The notes under the pieces: model-generated
Told to the model about the DNA's origin: nothing
Seen by the model: only the letters and a program-made list of their open reading frames with translations
The model's database searches: none
Shown here: piece after piece, positions 35,016 through 38,436 of the stretch
How positions within the stretch are numbered: the stretch's first letter is position 1
Layout of the letters: the number at the start of each line of letters is the position of its first letter
Source: Oscillospiraceae bacterium
Lineage (GTDB): Bacteria; Bacillota; Clostridia; Oscillospirales; Ruminococcaceae
DNA: 38,436 bases
Direction of reading: 5' to 3'
Assembly: GCA_024404915.1 (NCBI GenBank)
Contig: JAKSPJ010000020.1
Coordinates: 1-38,436 of the forward strand
Program-made: the position numbers and the translations under genes

Positions 35016-35016
35016 C

Positions 35017-35916
35017 ATGGTCTATACGGTAACCTTTAACCCTGCTATTGACTATGTTGTTCATACGGGGGAAATGAAGCTCGGTGCTACAAACCGCTCC
35101 GAAAGAGAAGAAATGTATTTCGGCGGCAAGGGTATTAACGTTTCTATCGTTTTAAGAGAGCTTGGCATAGCTTCAAAGGCGCTCGGCTTCATGGCAGGCT
35201 TCACGGGTGAAGCGATAGAAAAGGGTCTTGCAGATATGGGGATAGACACGGATTTTGTTCGTCTCAAAAATGGAAATTCGAGAATAAATGTTAAAATAAA
35301 ATCGGCAGAGGAAACCGAGCTGAATGGTCAGGGACCCGACATTGACGATAAGGCTATCAAAGCTCTGTTTGAAAAGCTTGACACCCTGTCCGACGGAGAT
35401 ACCCTCATATTAGCAGGAAGTATTCCATCATCACTGCCCTCGGATATTTATGAGCAGATACTTGCAAAGCTTTCCGAAAAGAAGATAAAAGTAGTTGTCG
35501 ATGCCACGAAGGATCTTCTGCTTAATGTACTCAAATATAAGCCTTTTCTGGTCAAGCCAAACAATCACGAGCTGGGTGAAATGTTCGGCGTAGAGCTGAA
35601 AAGCGATGCGAATATCGAGAAACATGCAAGGAAATTACAGGAGATGGGTGCAGTCAATGTACTTATCTCAATGGCGGGCGACGGTGCTATGCTCATTGAC
35701 GAGCACGGCAAAATGCACCGCTGCGGAGTGTGCAAGGGCAAGGTGAAAAACTCGGTCGGAGCCGGTGACTCAATGGTGGCGGGCTTTACGGCAGGTTCAT
35801 TGCAGGGCGATTATGAATACGCCCTGAAGCTTGGCACAGCAGCAGGCGGTGCTACGGCTTTCTCCGACGGTCTTGCCACAAAGGAAAAAATTGCAGAGCT
35901 TCTGGAAACGCTCTGA
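35017..35916 (+). CDS. fruK: 1-phosphofructokinase
   Basis: This enzyme converts fructose-1-phosphate and ATP to fructose-1,6-bisphosphate, feeding PTS-imported fructose into glycolysis. It is a PfkB-family kinase of normal length (299). It has the substrate motif G36-G37-K38-G39-I-N-V, V-K-P-N-N-H-E-L in the middle, and the C-terminal signature G-A249-G-D251-S-M-V-A-G-F with D251 as catalytic base. AAAGGAGG is 8 nt upstream of the ATG. The operon position between fruR and fruA supports 1-phosphofructokinase over tagatose-6-phosphate kinase. Confidence 0.92.
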   Translation: MVYTVTFNPAIDYVVHTGEMKLGATNRSEREEMYFGGKGINVSIVLRELGIASKALGFMAGFTGEAIEKGLADMGIDTDFVRLKNGNSRINVKIKSAEETELNGQGPDIDDKAIKALFEKLDTLSDGDTLILAGSIPSSLPSDIYEQILAKLSEKKIKVVVDATKDLLLNVLKYKPFLVKPNNHELGEMFGVELKSDANIEKHARKLQEMGAVNVLISMAGDGAMLIDEHGKMHRCGVCKGKVKNSVGAGDSMVAGFTAGSLQGDYEYALKLGTAAGGATAFSDGLATKEKIAELLETL

Positions 35917-35942
35917 TATAGATCAACAAAGGAGGATTTATT

Positions 35943-37853
35943 ATGAGAATAGTTGACTTACTGAAAAAAGACAGCATAATGCTCGGAGCTTCACCCGAGT
36001 CAAAAAGCGAAGCCATAGATATGCTTGTGGAGCTTCAGGTAAAAGGCGGCAATATTGCGAACAAGGACGAATACAAAAAGGGTATTCTTGCCCGTGAGGA
36101 AAAGGGCTCAACGGCTGTGGGAGAGGGCATTGCTATCCCTCACGCAAAGAGCACAGCTGTAAATGCTCCTTCACTTGCCGCAATGACAGTTCCCGGCGGT
36201 GTTGATTATGAAGCTCTTGACGATGAACCGTCCAACCTCTTGTTTATGATCGCTGCACCGAACGATGGTGATGTTCACCTGGAAGTGCTTTCACGTCTTA
36301 TGACTATACTTATGGACGAGGATTTTCGTGAAAAGCTGTTGGGTGCAAAGGACAAGGACGAATTTTTAAAGATAATTGACGATATGGAAAAGGAAAAATA
36401 TCCCGATGAGGCTAAAACGGAAGATAATTCTAACGGAGGATATAAAGTTCTTGCTGTGACAGCCTGCCCTACCGGTATCGCCCATACTTATATGGCGGCG
36501 GAGGCTCTTGAAAAGGCAGGCAAAAAGCTGGGCATATCCATTAAAGTGGAAACTAACGGCTCGGGCGGTGCAAAGAATATCCTTACAAATGAGGACATTG
36601 CAAACTGCGACGGTATTATCGTGGCTGCGGACAAGACCGTTGAAATGGCTCGCTTTGACGGCAAAAAGGTGATACGCACAAAGGTATCGGACGGCATCAA
36701 GATACCCGAAGAGCTTATCAACCGCATTGAATCGGGCGACGCTCCCGTATATCATCATGAGGGCGGTTCAGACAGCAGCTCATCATCGTCAAGCGGTGAC
36801 GAAAGCTTCGGCAGAAAGCTGTACAAGCACCTTATGAACGGTGTTTCCAATATGCTGCCGTTTACGGTAGCAGGCGGTATCTTTATCGCACTTGCATTCC
36901 TTATCGACTCCCTTGGCGGTGCTCCCCAGGACGGCGACTTTGGTACACATCTTGCTGCTGCGGCATGGTTCAAGACGATAGGCGGCTACGCATTCAGCTT
37001 TATGATACCCATTCTTGCAGGCTACATCGGCAAGAGTATTGCCGACAGACCGGGACTTCTGGTTGGTATGGCAGGCGGCGCAATGGCAGTATCGGGTGCG
37101 ACCTTTGCTGCTCCCGGCGGCAACGTTCCTTCCGGCTTCCTCGGTGCATTGCTGGCAGGCTTCATCGGCGGCTTCCTTATGCTTATGCTGGAAAAGGCTT
37201 GCGACAAAATACCCAAAGCCCTTAACGGCATAAAGCCCGTACTTATCTATCCCCTCGGCGGACTTGGAATTGTGGCAATTATGATGTGCGCAGTAAACCC
37301 GATAATGGGTGTGCTCAACGAAGGACTTGCAAACTTCCTTTCCAATATGGGCGACTCCAGCAAGATACTTCTCGGCTGCGTGCTTGGCGCAATGATGTCC
37401 ATTGATATGGGTGGTCCTTTCAACAAGGCAGCATATGTTTTCGGAACAGCAGCTATCACATCGGGCAATTTCGACATAATGGCGGCAGTTATGGTAGGCG
37501 GAATGGTTCCTCCTATTGCTATCGCTCTCGCAACAACATTCTTCAAGAACAGATTCACAGAGGATGAGCGAAAGAACGGTCCCGTAAACTACATTATGGG
37601 TCTGAGCTTTATCACAGAGGGCGCTATTCCTTACGCTGCGGCTGACCCTGCAAGAGTTATTCCTTCGTGTATGCTGGGCGCTGCAACTGCAGGCGGTATT
37701 TCCATGGCATTTAACTGCACACTCCGCGCTCCTCACGGCGGTATCTTCGTTTTCCCCGTTGTAGGAAATCCCGTTATGTATGTTCTGGCACTTGTTATCG
37801 GATCGGTAGTCGGTATGCTTATGCTGGCTCTGCTCAAAAAGAAAGTAAAATGA
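35943..37853 (+). CDS. fruA: PTS fructose transporter subunit IIABC
   Basis: This is a fused permease that takes up fructose and phosphorylates it to fructose-1-phosphate. The IIA domain (about 1-145) has the phosphorylated histidine H67 in A-I-P-H-A-K. The IIB domain (about 155-265) has C175 in A-C-P-T-G-I-A-H-T-Y. A Ser-rich linker (about 275-290) leads to the IIC membrane domain (about 295-636) with multiple glycine-rich membrane segments, including G-G-P-x-N-K-A-A-Y and the S-F-I-T-E-G-A-I-P-Y segment. The 636-residue length is normal. AAAGGAGG precedes the ATG 26 nt after fruK. No defect is seen. Confidence 0.95.
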   Translation: MRIVDLLKKDSIMLGASPESKSEAIDMLVELQVKGGNIANKDEYKKGILAREEKGSTAVGEGIAIPHAKSTAVNAPSLAAMTVPGGVDYEALDDEPSNLLFMIAAPNDGDVHLEVLSRLMTILMDEDFREKLLGAKDKDEFLKIIDDMEKEKYPDEAKTEDNSNGGYKVLAVTACPTGIAHTYMAAEALEKAGKKLGISIKVETNGSGGAKNILTNEDIANCDGIIVAADKTVEMARFDGKKVIRTKVSDGIKIPEELINRIESGDAPVYHHEGGSDSSSSSSSGDESFGRKLYKHLMNGVSNMLPFTVAGGIFIALAFLIDSLGGAPQDGDFGTHLAAAAWFKTIGGYAFSFMIPILAGYIGKSIADRPGLLVGMAGGAMAVSGATFAAPGGNVPSGFLGALLAGFIGGFLMLMLEKACDKIPKALNGIKPVLIYPLGGLGIVAIMMCAVNPIMGVLNEGLANFLSNMGDSSKILLGCVLGAMMSIDMGGPFNKAAYVFGTAAITSGNFDIMAAVMVGGMVPPIAIALATTFFKNRFTEDERKNGPVNYIMGLSFITEGAIPYAAADPARVIPSCMLGAATAGGISMAFNCTLRAPHGGIFVFPVVGNPVMYVLALVIGSVVGMLMLALLKKKVK

Positions 37854-37889
37854 TATAGAATCTACAAACATTTTAAGGAGGAAATTATT

Positions 37890-38156
37890 ATGGTATCAAA
37901 GGTTGTTACAGTAGTAAACGCAGAGGGTATGCACATGCGTCCCGCAGGTATGATCGCTAAGGCAGTAAAAAATCATCCCGACAGCGAGGTAATCATGAAG
38001 TCAAACGGCAAGGAGATCAAAGCAAAGGCTGTTATGCAGATAATGGCAGCAGGTATCAAGAAGGGTACAGATGTTGAGCTTGTAGTTTCGGGCGGCGATG
38101 AACAGGCTGTTCTTTCCGAAATTGCCGAAATGTTTGAAAGCGGATTCGGAGAGTAA
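37890..38156 (+). CDS. HPr-like phosphocarrier protein lacking the regulatory serine
   Basis: The 88-residue phosphocarrier carries phosphate from enzyme I to IIA. The active-site motif G-M-H15-M-R-P-A-G is intact, so phosphotransfer should work. At the site of HPr kinase (Ser46 of the classical protein, in K-S-I-M-G-V-M) the sequence reads K46-A47-V-M-Q-I-M-A-A-G, so alanine replaces serine. It therefore should not become P-Ser-HPr or act with CcpA. AAGGAGG is upstream. The place in the fructose operon suggests a dedicated fructose HPr; a general ptsH is probably elsewhere. Confidence 0.88.
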   Translation: MVSKVVTVVNAEGMHMRPAGMIAKAVKNHPDSEVIMKSNGKEIKAKAVMQIMAAGIKKGTDVELVVSGGDEQAVLSEIAEMFESGFGE

Positions 38157-38196
38157 ATTTTCCAACAGCTCACCATTGCAAAAGCAAAATTTTATG

Positions 38197-38230
38197 GGGT
38201 TCAGAATGTCAGCTTCTGCATTCTGAACCC
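38197..38230 (+). terminator. Perfect 12-bp hairpin between the two HPr genes
   Basis: 38197-38208 pairs with 38219-38230 around a 10-nt loop. It is not followed by a T-run (TAATCAAAAAGG follows), so it may attenuate transcription or protect the upstream mRNA from decay more than terminate. Confidence 0.5.
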
Positions 38231-38251
38231 TAATCAAAAAGGAAGTTTGTT

Positions 38252-38436
38252 ATGAAAGAGTTTTGTTATAAGATCAGTGATTCGGCAGGCATTTATGCCA
38301 GACCGGCTGGAATGCTTGTAAGAATGGCAGAAGGCTTTTCAAGTAATGTTACCATTGAAAAAGGTGGAAATACTGTCAATCTGAAAAAGATTATCGCCCT
38401 TATGCAGTTGGGTGTCGTATACAATGATACCGTTAC
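38252..38436 (+). CDS. HPr-like protein with Tyr at the active-site position (partial)
   Basis: The gene runs off the right edge; 61 codons are visible. AAAAAGGA lies about 9 nt before the ATG. The sequence has the HPr fold pattern, but the active-site motif reads G-I-Y15-A-R-P-A-G with tyrosine in place of the phosphorylated histidine. The serine region reads N-L-K-K-I-I-A-L-M-Q-L-G, with lysine in place of Ser46. It therefore cannot work as a classical phosphocarrier. It may bind PTS partners competitively, have another role, or be decaying. The frame is intact and the conserved glycines and A-R-P-A-G are kept, arguing against simple decay. Confidence 0.75.
   Translation, partial: MKEFCYKISDSAGIYARPAGMLVRMAEGFSSNVTIEKGGNTVNLKKIIALMQLGVVYNDTV

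Noticed and set aside
36789..37871. Minus-strand open frame of 360 codons
   Set aside because: It is antisense to the fruA membrane domain, and its Cys/His/Asn-rich translation lacks any domain.

Overview
The window looks like a chromosomal segment of a gut or rumen Firmicute close to Ruminococcus. The reasons are several dockerin-bearing secreted proteins, BspA-type leucine-rich-repeat (LRR) proteins with threonine linkers, sigma-A promoters of the TTGACA-17-TATAAT kind, strong AGGAGG ribosome binding sites and intrinsic terminators. The genus is inferred from gene content, not from a marker gene.

Layout. Positions 1-386 hold the C-terminal end of a secreted dockerin protein. 557-4953 is a translationally coupled sbcD-sbcC pair (DNA-end nuclease). 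5017-6870 (minus) holds a small membrane LRR protein and a lipoprotein. 7229-17069 is an accessory stretch: a dockerin-bearing CE2-type esterase, an alpha/beta hydrolase, a DUF3592-like membrane protein, a winged-helix/DUF218-like fusion regulator, a CrtO-like membrane protein, a 710-residue secreted protein with an internal dockerin, a small membrane protein and a second lipoprotein.

17193-29220 (minus) is the most striking part. It has three tandem paralogues of 1514, 1234 and 1155 residues. Each is built as signal peptide, LRR_5 repeats, poly-threonine linker, a papain-like cysteine peptidase-like domain (conserved Cys, His and Asn), a beta-rich region and a C-terminal dockerin. The 3' ends and intergenic promoter/terminator blocks of neighbours are almost identical, and the LRRs include ten exact-period 69-bp units.

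29378-34018 is a decayed mobile-element region. It contains a TnpX-like large serine recombinase, a frameshifted TnpW-like gene, a small NrdD-like gene with an amber stop, a dense cluster of perfect hairpins, and an AraC regulator fused by deletion to a carboxymuconolactone decarboxylase fragment.

34174-38436 is a fructose phosphotransferase operon: a DeoR/FruR repressor with three 10-bp operator repeats, 1-phosphofructokinase, a fused IIABC permease, an HPr lacking the regulatory serine, and the start of a second HPr-like gene in which the catalytic histidine is tyrosine.

The dockerin proteins probably dock on scaffoldins encoded elsewhere; no cohesin is visible here. The fructose operon forms a separate sugar-uptake unit: FruA imports fructose as fructose-1-phosphate and FruK makes fructose-1,6-bisphosphate.
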